From Halpernia frigidisoli (GTDB lineage Bacteria > Bacteroidota > Bacteroidia > Flavobacteriales > Weeksellaceae), in the NCBI RefSeq assembly GCF_900113805.1, contig NZ_FOQT01000001.1:558001-622000 (forward strand): DNA of 64,000 bases, given 5' to 3'. Positions 15,805 to 24,252 of the stretch are shown piece after piece. Both the position numbers and the translations under genes were made by a program. The notes beneath the pieces were generated by a model. It worked only from the letters and a program-made list of their open reading frames with translations, did no database searches and had not been told where the DNA came from. Within the stretch, counting starts at the first letter, position 1. Each line of letters opens with the position of its first letter.

Positions 15805-18800
15805 ATGACCATTCAATCTTACCTCACCAACATCAACCAAAGATACCTAATGGGAAACGCCACGGAACATACGTTTCGGGGTGATCTGCAGCAGTTGATT
15901 GAAAGTCTGGTGCCGGAAATCAGGGCGACCAACGAACCAAAAAGACAATCTTGTGGTGCGCCGGATTATATCCTCACCAAAAAAGATATCCCCGTTGGTT
16001 TTATTGAAGCAAAAGATGTAGGCGACAAAGATCTGGATGGCAAAAAAAGATCAGGCAACAAGGAACAGTTTGACCGGTATAAAGCTTCCTTGGGTAATCT
16101 TATCTTTACAGATTATGTAGATTTTCATTTGTATAATGATGGGGTGTTTGTGACCAAAGTTGCCATTGGAGAAATTACAGATAAAGGTATTGTGCCGCTT
16201 CCGCAGAATTTTGCACAGTTCGAAAACCTCATCAAAGATTTTTGTGTACACATTGGGCAAAATATTAAAAGTCCAAAAAAACTGGCTGAGATGATGGCAG
16301 GAAAGGCTCGACTCCTTTCTGATGTTATCGCTAAAGCTTTGACGAGCGATGAAACGCACAACGAAAATAGTACGCTGAAAGAACAAATGACGGCTTTCAA
16401 AAGTATTTTGATCCACGATATTACGCCTAAAGGTTTTGCAGATGTTTATGCGCAGACTATTGCGTACGGAATGTTTGCAGCACGTTTGCATGATCCTACT
16501 TTAAAAACCTTCAGTAGACAGGAAGCGGCAGAACTGATCCCAAAATCCAATCCGTTTTTGCGCAAACTCTTCGGCTATATCGCCGGTCCTGATATTGACG
16601 ACCGCATCAAATGGATCGTGGATAATCTGGCGGAAATATTTTTGGCTTGTAATGTAGAAGAGATCCTGAAAAACTATGGTAAGACGACCAAAATGGAAGA
16701 TCCCATCATTCATTTTTATGAAACTTTCCTGGCGGAATATGATCCGGCTTTGCGAAAAGCGCGTGGCGTTTGGTACACCCCTGCGCCAGTGGTCAATTTT
16801 ATTGTGCGTGCGGTAGATGATATTCTAAAAACGGAATTTGATTTGCCCCAAGGTTTGGCAGATACGAGCAAAACAAAAATTAAGGTTGATGTAAATGGAA
16901 AGAAAGTAGAAAAAGAAGTGCATAAAGTGCAGATCTTAGATCCTGCAACGGGAACGGGAACTTTCTTGGCGGAAGTCATTAAACACGTCAACAAAAAATT
17001 TAAAGGACAGGAAGGCATCTGGAGCAGTTATGTAGAAAATAATCTCTTACCAAGATTAAATGGTTTTGAATTATTGATGGCAAGTTATGCAATGGCGCAT
17101 TTGAAGTTGGATCTGCTGTTGAAAGAAACAGGTTTTAAAGCGACCAAAGAGCAACGAACACGTGTTTATCTCACCAATAGTTTAGAAGAGCACCATCCTG
17201 ATACAGGAACTTTGTTTGCCAGTTGGTTGAGCACCGAAGCGAATGAAGCCAATCATATAAAAAGAGATACGCCGGTGATGTGTGTAATCGGTAATCCGCC
17301 ATATTCCTCAAGTAGTACTAACAATGGAAAATGGATAGAAAATTTACTGAACGATTATAAGAAAAATCTTAAAGAAACAAGTTATAATTCATTATCAGAT
17401 GATTATGTAAAATTTATTAAATATGGACAACACTTTATTGATAAAAATGAATATGGAATTTTAGCTTATATTTCTAATAATAGTTTTATTGATGGTGTTA
17501 CTCATAGGCAAATGAGAAAAAATCTTTTACAATCGTTTGATAAAATTTACATTTTAGATTTACATGGTAATTCAAAGAAGAAAGAAACTAGTCCCGACGG
17601 ATCAATAGATCAAAACGTTTTTGATATTATGCAAGGAGTTTCAATAAATATCTTTATTAAAAACATAAATAATAAAACAAAAAAACTTGGTCAGGTTTTT
17701 CACTCTAACTTATATGGTAATAGAGAACATAAATATAATTTTTTAAATAAAAACAATTTAAATGAAATTAATTGGGATTGTCTAAAATATAATGATCCTT
17801 ATTACTACTTTGTTCCTCGTGATTATAAAACTTTAGATTTATATCGAAAAGGATTTGGAATTGAGCAACTTTTTAATACTAACGCAACAGGAATTAAAAC
17901 CGAACGAGATTCTTTTACAATAAAAATAAAGGAAGGCGAATTAGATGAAGTTTTGTATGATCTTGAAAACAACAATCTTGAAAACATTAGATTTAAACAT
18001 AATTTGCAATCGGATGGTAGAGACTGGACATTAAAAAATGCTAAAGATGATGTTCTACAAAATAAAAAGGGTATAAAATCAATAATTCAATATAGACCTT
18101 TTGACTACAGACATACTTATTATACAAGTAAATCTAAAGGGTTTATGGCATATCCACGAAATAAAATTATGGATCATTTAATTCATAAAAATATTGCATT
18201 TGTAACAACACGATTAAATCGGGGGCTTAGTTCTGGATATAGTTTTATAAGTAAAAATATACTTGATTTACATTTATTAGATAGTGCAGCAGATTCATTG
18301 CAAACTTTTCCGCTTTATCTTTATCCAGAAAATAACGGACAACTAACATTTGAATCTTCAGAAAGAACACCTAATCTTAATCAAGAAATTGTAAAAGAAA
18401 TAGAAGAAAAGTTAGGTTTACAATTTACTAATGAGAAAGAAAAAGAAGAGGATTGCTTCGTGCCTCGCAATGACGGTTCGCAGGCAATGCCTCGCAATAA
18501 CACCGACAACCATCAACCATCAACAGACAACCAAACCTTTGCGCCAATTGATCTTTTAGATTATATCTACGCCGTGCTGCATTCTCCCACTTATCGGGAG
18601 AAATACAAAGAGTTTTTGAAGATCGATTTTCCCAGAGTTCCCTATCCAAAAGACGCAGAAACTTTTTGGAAACTCGTGCAATTGGGTGGCGAAATACGGC
18701 AACTGCATTTGTTGGAAGCGGCGCAAACGGAAAATTATATTACCTCTTATCCAAAAGATGGCAGTAATATGATCACCACCAAAGTCGGAAAAAAAGACTG

Positions 18801-19047
18801 GGAACTCTATGATGAAGACCAACAATTGGGCAGAATATGGATCAACGAATCACAGTATTTTGACAAGATCCCTCTTACTGCGTGGGAATTTTACATCGGT
18901 GGCTATCAACCCGCCCAAAAATGGCTAAAAGACCGACAGGGAAGAACGCTGGAGTTTGAAGATATTTTGCATTACCATAAAATTATTGTGGCTTTGTTTG
19001 AAACGGATAGGTCGATGAAGGAGATTGATCTGATTGAAATAGAATAA
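15805..19047 (+). CDS. Single-chain type IIG/ISP-like restriction endonuclease-methyltransferase
   Basis: 1080 residues. The N-terminus has a PD-(D/E)xK nuclease site: P53-D54, then E68 and K70 in FIEAK. The N6-adenine methyltransferase core follows: motif I DPATGTGTF at 379-387 and motif IV NPPY at 497-500. The C-terminal part carries the ISP-type specificity region (IIQYRPFDYRHTYY, then MAYPRNKIM). There is no helicase domain, unlike full type ISP enzymes of about 1570 residues, so it should cut and methylate as one chain. Codons from about 17320 to 18450 (residues 505-880) are much more AT-rich than the flanks, as expected for an exchanged target-recognition domain. Residues 883-899 are encoded by a REP repeat. 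No separate methylase or specificity gene is adjacent. Recognition site unknown. Confidence 0.88.
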   Translation: MTIQSYLTNINQRYLMGNATEHTFRGDLQQLIESLVPEIRATNEPKRQSCGAPDYILTKKDIPVGFIEAKDVGDKDLDGKKRSGNKEQFDRYKASLGNLIFTDYVDFHLYNDGVFVTKVAIGEITDKGIVPLPQNFAQFENLIKDFCVHIGQNIKSPKKLAEMMAGKARLLSDVIAKALTSDETHNENSTLKEQMTAFKSILIHDITPKGFADVYAQTIAYGMFAARLHDPTLKTFSRQEAAELIPKSNPFLRKLFGYIAGPDIDDRIKWIVDNLAEIFLACNVEEILKNYGKTTKMEDPIIHFYETFLAEYDPALRKARGVWYTPAPVVNFIVRAVDDILKTEFDLPQGLADTSKTKIKVDVNGKKVEKEVHKVQILDPATGTGTFLAEVIKHVNKKFKGQEGIWSSYVENNLLPRLNGFELLMASYAMAHLKLDLLLKETGFKATKEQRTRVYLTNSLEEHHPDTGTLFASWLSTEANEANHIKRDTPVMCVIGNPPYSSSSTNNGKWIENLLNDYKKNLKETSYNSLSDDYVKFIKYGQHFIDKNEYGILAYISNNSFIDGVTHRQMRKNLLQSFDKIYILDLHGNSKKKETSPDGSIDQNVFDIMQGVSINIFIKNINNKTKKLGQVFHSNLYGNREHKYNFLNKNNLNEINWDCLKYNDPYYYFVPRDYKTLDLYRKGFGIEQLFNTNATGIKTERDSFTIKIKEGELDEVLYDLENNNLENIRFKHNLQSDGRDWTLKNAKDDVLQNKKGIKSIIQYRPFDYRHTYYTSKSKGFMAYPRNKIMDHLIHKNIAFVTTRLNRGLSSGYSFISKNILDLHLLDSAADSLQTFPLYLYPENNGQLTFESSERTPNLNQEIVKEIEEKLGLQFTNEKEKEEDCFVPRNDGSQAMPRNNTDNHQPSTDNQTFAPIDLLDYIYAVLHSPTYREKYKEFLKIDFPRVPYPKDAETFWKLVQLGGEIRQLHLLEAAQTENYITSYPKDGSNMITTKVGKKDWELYDEDQQLGRIWINESQYFDKIPLTAWEFYIGGYQPAQKWLKDRQGRTLEFEDILHYHKIIVALFETDRSMKEIDLIEIE
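18451..18502. repeat. REP right arm inside the restriction gene
   Basis: GATTGCTTCGTGCCTCGCAA at 18451 and a second CTCGCAATAAC at 18491 match the right arm of the palindromes at 14924 and 15539. It is read in frame as DCFVPRNDGSQAMPRNN, between the AT-rich specificity block and the conserved C-terminal part, so the insertion is tolerated. Confidence 0.85.
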
Positions 19048-19066
19048 ACATTCAAAATATACACAA

Positions 19067-19660
19067 ATGAAAACAAGACTACTAATTATAACTATGTTTC
19101 TCTTCGCTTTCGCTCCATTTGCAAAAAGCCAAACACCGGAACATCTTAGTTTCAAGGGAATTCCTATTGATGGAACACTCAATAATTATATTGCTAAGAT
19201 GAAACTTGGAGGTTTCACGCACAATGGAACGAATAATGGCATGGCTATTTTGAAAGGTGATTTTGCCGGTTATAAAGGGTGTGTTGTAGGAGTTTCCACT
19301 TTAAAGCAAAAAGATCTTGTTTCTAAAATTGCAGTAATTTTTCCACAGAAAGATACCTGGTCCAGCCTTGCAGATAATTACTTTAACTTAAAACAATTGC
19401 TCACTAAAAAGTATGGTGAACCATCAGAAGTAGTTGAGAAGTTTGATAGTATGTTATATTCAGAGGATGCAGATGATGGGAGAAAGATGTATGGAGTTCA
19501 ATTTGATAATTGTAAATACTATTCCATATTTTCAACTGAGTTAGGAAACATACAATTATCTATAGATCATGATGGTGTAGACAGTTGTTTTGTGAAGTTG
19601 ATTTATTTAGATAAAATAAATACTGAGATCACAAATCTTAAAGCACTAGAAGATCTATAG
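19067..19660 (+). CDS. Secreted protein of unknown function
   Basis: 197 residues with a clear signal peptide (LLIITMFLFAFAPFAKSQ, cut near residue 21). The mature part alternates beta-strands and short helices (LSFKGIPIDGTL, FAGYKGCVVGVS, IAVIFPQKDTW, LTKKYGEPSEVVEKF) and contains Cys residues that could pair in the periplasm. A recognisable pattern is the KYGEPSEV segment common to small Bacteroidota periplasmic proteins that follow ligand-induced helix swaps, but I cannot name the family. It begins 19 nt after the restriction gene and may be co-transcribed with it. Confidence 0.7.
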   Translation: MKTRLLIITMFLFAFAPFAKSQTPEHLSFKGIPIDGTLNNYIAKMKLGGFTHNGTNNGMAILKGDFAGYKGCVVGVSTLKQKDLVSKIAVIFPQKDTWSSLADNYFNLKQLLTKKYGEPSEVVEKFDSMLYSEDADDGRKMYGVQFDNCKYYSIFSTELGNIQLSIDHDGVDSCFVKLIYLDKINTEITNLKALEDL

Positions 19661-19747
19661 AAAGTGATATTATAAAATAAATAATCTAATCAAAATTATT
19701 TCTGACCATTAAATAATCTTTGTAATTTTGACTTTAAATATCTTATT

Positions 19748-20398
19748 ATGTGCTACTACGTAGATGCCGGTGTTACAAAAAAGGGAATAAAGGAGGTTTA
19801 TAATCTGGGCTTTGAGGGCAAGGAATTTAGAGCAGATGAATTTTTAAATGGCTACAGTCATCCGCTGGTTGCCGTCGTTTTGGATGAAAATCCAACGGTT
19901 GCGACTTCTGCCAATTGGGGTTTGATCCCGTCCTGGGCCAAAGACCGCAGCATACAAAAACAAACCCTTAATGCCCGCGTGGAAACCGTGGCAGAGAAAC
20001 CATCCTACCGAAATAATTATCAAAAGCGCTGTCTGGTCCTGGTAAAAGGTTTCTATGAATGGAAATGGATGGATGGCAAGGGTAAGCAAAAACAAAAACA
20101 CTACCTCACGCTTCCCAATACGGAGATGATCGCACTGGGCGGCATATATGGCCATTGGACGGATAAAGTCAGCGGTGAGGATCTAACGACTTTTTCTATA
20201 GTAACGACCGGCGCAAATGAACTGATGACCGAGATCCACAATACCAAACACCGAATGCCCATCGTTTTAACGAAAAGCATGGAAAAAGAGTGGCTCACAA
20301 CACGTGATATACAGGATTTTGCCTATCCCAATCATGAGGCAGATCTCGTGGCAGTAAATCTGGATGAGCCTGCAGAACCCACTACTTTATTTGGATAG
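19748..20398 (+). CDS. yedK: SRAP protein (HMCES/YedK family), abasic-site crosslinker
   Basis: 216 residues, typical length. The catalytic Cys2 directly follows the initiator Met (MCYY), so removal of Met exposes the reactive N-terminus. Other active-site residues are N75 in LNARVET, E104 in GFYEWK and H168 in KHRMP, matching the known YedK set. The protein forms a thiazolidine crosslink with abasic sites in single-stranded DNA, protecting replication forks. Stand-alone gene; a TAATCTTTG near 19710 is close to a promoter -7 box. Being next to the restriction enzyme may be coincidental. Confidence 0.93.
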   Translation: MCYYVDAGVTKKGIKEVYNLGFEGKEFRADEFLNGYSHPLVAVVLDENPTVATSANWGLIPSWAKDRSIQKQTLNARVETVAEKPSYRNNYQKRCLVLVKGFYEWKWMDGKGKQKQKHYLTLPNTEMIALGGIYGHWTDKVSGEDLTTFSIVTTGANELMTEIHNTKHRMPIVLTKSMEKEWLTTRDIQDFAYPNHEADLVAVNLDEPAEPTTLFG

Positions 20399-20537
20399 CG
20401 TTCAAAAGTTAAAGATGTTTCTTTAAAACTTTACAAACGCGTGGCTTTATGGTGGAAAAAAACCACTGTTGCTTTTGTTTTTTGAAGCTTTTGTAAAATA
20501 TACTTTTTGACACCTGTTTTAAAATATTAATCTTTGT

Positions 20538-20696
20538 ATGGGAATTTATTTAGAACACTTTAAATACTTTGAAATGAAAGTCGGTTCTTTCGATCGATGG
20601 TCTTTAAAAATAAATTCATTTTGGGGAAGAAAAGCCGCTTCAAAAGCCTTTACTTTGTTTTCGCACAAATTAAAATTGTGTTTTGATCTTTTCTAA
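20538..20696 (+). CDS. Possible small ORF of 52 codons upstream of the DUF1294 gene
   Basis: ATG at 20538 to TAA at 20696. The predicted peptide is basic and aromatic (FDRWSLKINSFWGRKAASK) and has no recognised family. It ends three bases before the ATG of the DUF1294 gene, so it could be a coupled leader. A TAATCTTTG motif, close to the -7 consensus, sits directly in front of its ATG, which would make it leaderless. It could equally be non-coding. Confidence 0.25.
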   Translation: MGIYLEHFKYFEMKVGSFDRWSLKINSFWGRKAASKAFTLFSHKLKLCFDLF

Positions 20697-20699
20697 ATT

Positions 20700-20975
20700 A
20701 TGGTTACCAAATATCTACTTCTTATTTTTACGTTTCTGACCTTCTTCACCTTTGGGCTGGATAAATGGTTTGCAAAAAGGGGAAAGCGAAGAGTGGATGA
20801 AAGTATTCTTCTTTTATTTACTTTTTTGGGCGGTACTTTGGGTGCTGTTTTAGGAATGATCTACTTTAAACACAAAAGCTCAAAAAAGAGTTTTCTGCTC
20901 AAATTTTCTGCGGTGGTTGTTCTGCAGCTCGTGTTGATCACGCTTATGAAAATGCACTTTGCAGGTAAATTTTAA
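20700..20975 (+). CDS. DUF1294 family small membrane protein
   Basis: 91 residues with three hydrophobic segments (about 5-21, 36-57, 68-86). The signature FGLDKWFAKRGKRRVDE and the GGTLGAVLGMIYFKHKSSK segment are diagnostic of DUF1294, whose members occur alone or fused to a cold-shock domain. Function unknown. A separate cold-shock-domain gene lies 2.7 kb downstream, not adjacent. Confidence 0.88.
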   Translation: MVTKYLLLIFTFLTFFTFGLDKWFAKRGKRRVDESILLLFTFLGGTLGAVLGMIYFKHKSSKKSFLLKFSAVVVLQLVLITLMKMHFAGKF

Positions 20976-21106
20976 AAAAGATTGTTTTTAAAATTACAGG
21001 TATAAATAGCTTGTTTTTAAAACTATTTTGGTCCAAACAGTTTTAAAGTTAAGACTGAAGCTTATTTCTAAGTTGATTCCGGTTCATTATTTTACAAAAT
21101 TGATAT

Positions 21107-21133
21107 AAAAAAAAGACCTCTAATGAAGTCTTT
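21107..21133 (-). terminator. Terminator of the dehydrogenase gene
   Basis: Read leftward: AAAGAC, 10-nt loop, GTCTTT, then a run of T residues. It is 96 nt beyond the stop codon. Confidence 0.6.
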
Positions 21134-21228
21134 AATTTTAAAAAATATATTTTAAATTATGCTATGATCATTAAAATATGGAAGTTGACTGAGTAAAAAT
21201 ACGAAGTTTTAAAATACACTTTAAAGAG

Positions 21229-22080
21229 TTATTTGTCCTTTTTTAAATAATTAATGATCCCAATTACATCGTCTTTTCCGTGGCCCTTGTCTTTTGCAGA
21301 CTGGTAGGTTTTTGCTAGAACTTTTGCCAAAGGTGTTTCTGCGCCGGCGTCCACAGCCAAAAGAATATCTTTCAACATCAAATCTAAAGCAAAGGCGGGT
21401 GCAAAGTCATTGCTTAGCAAGAGTGGTGTTTTTACCTTGGTGGCGCCGCTACCACTTGCACTGGCGTTGATAATGCCCAACATATCTTCCCGCGAAATGC
21501 CCAGATGATCGGATAGCAAAATTGTTTCTGCCAAACCCTGATAAAGTGCAGCAATAAAATAATTAACAGATAATTTGGCGGCAATGCCTTTGCCATTTTC
21601 ACCTAAATGTCTGGTTTCTTTGCCCATTTTATCCAAATAAGGTGCAGCTCTTTCCAGATCTTCTTTGCTGCCTCCGGCTAAAATAATCAGCGTGCCTTCT
21701 TCCGCCGGTTTAGTACTTCCTGCCACGGGAGCGTCGATAAAACTCGCGCCTTTGTCATTGATGCTTTGCGCGGTTTTTTTACTCAATTCTGGTGAAATAG
21801 TACTCATATCGACAAAAAGTTTACCTTTCAAATCTTCAAGGAGAATTTCTCTGTAAACTTCCTCAACTGCACTATCATTTGTTAGCATGGAAAAAATCAC
21901 ATCGCTATTCTTAATAAGTTCAGAAATACTGGTGCAAACTGTGGAACTGTCTTTAAAATCTGCTGCTTTCTCAGGTGTTCTGTTATAAACGGATAAGGTA
22001 AATCCTGCTTTTTCAAGGTTTTTTGCCATTGGATGTCCCATATTGCCTAATCCTATAAATCCTGCTTTTTCGTGTGCCAT
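21229..22080 (-). CDS. NAD(P)-dependent beta-hydroxyacid dehydrogenase (HIBADH/GLYR family)
   Basis: 283 residues, normal for the family. The cofactor loop GLGNMG is at residues 10-15 with VYNRTPEKA after it; an Arg at this point (R34) suggests NADP preference. The substrate motif DAPVAGSTKPAEEGT begins near 117 and the catalytic lysine is K169 in GKGIAAKLSVN. Members reduce or oxidise small beta-hydroxyacids such as 3-hydroxyisobutyrate, tartronate semialdehyde or succinic semialdehyde; the exact substrate is open. Single-gene unit with its own terminator, divergent from the aldo/keto reductase gene. Confidence 0.87.
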   Translation of the reverse strand: MAHEKAGFIGLGNMGHPMAKNLEKAGFTLSVYNRTPEKAADFKDSSTVCTSISELIKNSDVIFSMLTNDSAVEEVYREILLEDLKGKLFVDMSTISPELSKKTAQSINDKGASFIDAPVAGSTKPAEEGTLIILAGGSKEDLERAAPYLDKMGKETRHLGENGKGIAAKLSVNYFIAALYQGLAETILLSDHLGISREDMLGIINASASGSGATKVKTPLLLSNDFAPAFALDLMLKDILLAVDAGAETPLAKVLAKTYQSAKDKGHGKDDVIGIINYLKKDK

Positions 22081-22389
22081 TGCTGTTGATTGTTTAGTTT
22101 ATATTTTAATATTTTTTCAGCTGCTACTATCATTCCATTTGAGTTTTGAGCAATTGTTTAATATAGGAAAATTCACTGATATTAAATAAAAATTAGGTGC
22201 TGTTTTATTTAAATTTAACTAAAATATGCCATTGATCCGTTTTAGAAAAGCTTTTCAATTAAGTTTAAATTCCCATTAAATATATGATAGATATATATTT
22301 TCTGTGCCATTGATAATTTAAAATCAATACGACCTTTGCTTGGTCACATAATTGTAAACTTTAAAAACTTATAATAAAGCTTAAAAAAC
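22081..22389. other. Divergent intergenic region of two oxidoreductase genes
   Basis: AT-rich 378-nt gap in total. The only structured element is the promoter candidate at its right end. No clear promoter for the leftward gene and no open frame. Confidence 0.3.
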
Positions 22390-22420
22390 TTTGGAAAAAT
22401 TAGCACTGAGGCTATAATTT
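22390..22420 (+). promoter_or_regulatory. Candidate promoter of the aldo/keto reductase gene
   Basis: TTTG at 22390-22393, a 19-nt spacer, and TATAATTT at 22413-22420. The -33 box and spacing are right; the -7 box is a partial match to TAnnTTTG. Confidence 0.45.
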
Positions 22421-22458
22421 AAAACAACAAAAAATAACTTTACAATAAAAATTAAATA

Positions 22459-23442
22459 ATGGAATACAGAAAATTAGGACACAGCGACCTTGAAGTTTCA
22501 GCAATTACTTTTGGCGCCTGGGCAGCCGGAGGATGGATGTGGGGTAGCACTGACCGCAATGATGCCATCGAAGCCATAAAAACTGCGCATGAATATGGCG
22601 TGACTTCAATCGATACGGCGCCGGTTTACGGACAAGGCACAAGTGAAGAAATCGTTGGTGAAGCTATAAAAGGAATCCCAAGAGATCAAGTTCAGCTTCT
22701 CACAAAATTTGGAATGCGCTGGGATCTTGATAAAGGAAAACTGGCCATGCACTCCAAAGATAATGACGGCAATAAGATTGACATCTATAAATATGCAGGC
22801 AAAGAAAGTGTGATATTTGAATGTGAGCAAAGTTTAAAACGCCTTGGAACAGACTTTATTGATCTTTACCAAATTCACTGGCCCGATGAAACTACCCCGA
22901 TCGATGAAACATTTGAGGCAATTTCAAGATTGATAGAACAGGGAAAAGTGAAATTTGCGGGAGTGTGTAATTATAATGCGGCACAAATGAAAGAAGCCGA
23001 AGAAACTTTAAAATTAGTTTCCAACCAGATCCCATTTAGCATGGTGACTCGTGGCATTGAAAAAGAAACCGTTCCCTATTGTATCGAAAGTAATAAGTCG
23101 ATTTTGGCATACAGCCCAATGGAAAGAGGATTGCTTACTGGAAAAATTACACCTGATTATAAGTTTGAAGAAGGTGACCACCGCGCAGATCTTCCCCATT
23201 TTCAGCCGGATTTCGTTAAAAAAACAAATGAGTTGCTGGATAAAATTAAACCGATCGCAGACGAGCATAAAGCGAGTTTAAGTCAGTTGGTTTTAAGATG
23301 GACCATTGAAAGAGAAGGTATTACGATTGCTTTGGCTGGCGCAAGAAATGCAAAACAGGCGAAACAAAATGCACAGGCAATTGATATAAAACTTAGCAAA
23401 GAAGAATTGAAAACGATCAATGATTACGTGGATCATTTTTAA
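22459..23442 (+). CDS. Aldo/keto reductase
   Basis: 327 residues, TIM-barrel AKR. The catalytic tetrad is complete: D52 and Y57 in DTAPVYG, K83 in LLTKFG and H120 in YQIHWPD. The C-terminal NADPH-binding part (SQLVLRWTIE, ALAGARNAKQAKQNAQA) is of the YajO/IolS-like group. It reduces aldehydes or ketones with NADPH; the substrate is not readable. A terminator hairpin follows. Confidence 0.92.
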   Translation: MEYRKLGHSDLEVSAITFGAWAAGGWMWGSTDRNDAIEAIKTAHEYGVTSIDTAPVYGQGTSEEIVGEAIKGIPRDQVQLLTKFGMRWDLDKGKLAMHSKDNDGNKIDIYKYAGKESVIFECEQSLKRLGTDFIDLYQIHWPDETTPIDETFEAISRLIEQGKVKFAGVCNYNAAQMKEAEETLKLVSNQIPFSMVTRGIEKETVPYCIESNKSILAYSPMERGLLTGKITPDYKFEEGDHRADLPHFQPDFVKKTNELLDKIKPIADEHKASLSQLVLRWTIEREGITIALAGARNAKQAKQNAQAIDIKLSKEELKTINDYVDHF

Positions 23443-23491
23443 CAAGTAAATACTAAGTTGCTATAAATTTTATTTACAGTAATTGAAAAAC

Positions 23492-23522
23492 AAAAAAACC
23501 GGTCGAAAGATCGGTTTTTGTT
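23492..23522 (+). terminator. Terminator of the aldo/keto reductase gene
   Basis: AAACCGGTC, GAAA tetraloop, GATCGGTTT (one G-T pair), followed by TTGTTTTG. Confidence 0.85.
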
Positions 23523-23621
23523 TTGTGGTAAAATCAAACTTAATAATTAAATTTAACTTAATTATTTATTGTGAGAAAAATGAATTAGTTATCGAAGAGA
23601 TTGACGAAAAGATTCTAATTA

Positions 23622-23650
23622 AAAAAAGCGCCATAAGGCGCTTTTTATTT
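23622..23650. terminator. Bidirectional terminator after the cold-shock protein gene
   Basis: AAAAAGCGCC, ATAA loop, GGCGCTTTTT; a perfect stem with A-run and T-run on the two sides. It lies directly at the stop codon of the leftward gene. Confidence 0.88.
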
Positions 23651-23654
23651 TGAT

Positions 23655-24089
23655 TTACTTTACAATTTTAATGTCAACTGCTGAAAAACCTTTAGGAGAT
23701 TTCTCCACTTCAAAAGAAACTCTGTTTCCTTTTTTGATTTGTTCAGTACAGTTATTTTCGTGAAAGAAAACATTTTCCTTACTTTTTTCTTCAGTGATAA
23801 AGCCATAGCCTTTCTCGCTAAGAAAAGTAACAGTTCCAACTTTTAAGGTTTCTTCCGGTTCTATTTTAGCTGCACCCAATTGAATATCATCCAGATCAAA
23901 GTCAACTTTAATGTTCTTGTCTGGTGGAGTGCTTGTTAATTGACCGTAAGCATCAACATACATGATCATGTCATCCAATGTTTTGCCTTTGTCGTTGCTG
24001 TCTTTGCGCTCTTCACGACGCGCTTCTTTTTCCTTTTGCTTTTGAATTTTCTTCTTAATGCCTTCTTTTTTTGTGAAAGAATCCGCCAT
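23655..24089 (-). CDS. Cold-shock-domain protein with basic N-terminal extension
   Basis: 144 residues. The C-terminal 65 residues form a cold-shock domain: GTVTFLSEKGYGFITEE carries a partly degenerate RNP1 and VFFHENN is RNP2. The first 40 residues are a charged, Lys/Glu/Arg-rich helix (KKKIQKQKEKEARREERK) that may bind RNA or ribosomes. A middle linker has YVDAYGQLTSTPPD. This long form is typical of Bacteroidota. The leader of about 90 nt fits mRNAs of this type. Expected role: RNA binding or chaperoning. Confidence 0.88.
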   Translation of the reverse strand: MADSFTKKEGIKKKIQKQKEKEARREERKDSNDKGKTLDDMIMYVDAYGQLTSTPPDKNIKVDFDLDDIQLGAAKIEPEETLKVGTVTFLSEKGYGFITEEKSKENVFFHENNCTEQIKKGNRVSFEVEKSPKGFSAVDIKIVK

Positions 24090-24188
24090 ATATATTATTT
24101 ATTATTTTTATTGGGTGATAAGGTACGAAATAGATCGATACAATACAATAATCTGAAAGATTGCGCTTGTATTTCTTATTTGATCATA

Positions 24189-24196
24189 CAAAGGTA
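24189..24196 (-). promoter_or_regulatory. Candidate -7 box of the cold-shock protein gene
   Basis: On the minus strand TACCTTTG fits TAnnTTTG; the implied leader is about 93 nt. No good -33 box is seen. Confidence 0.4.
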
Positions 24197-24252
24197 GGTT
24201 ATTTTTAAACTACTATTTATTAAAGTTATCAATCTAAATTATACCAATATTT

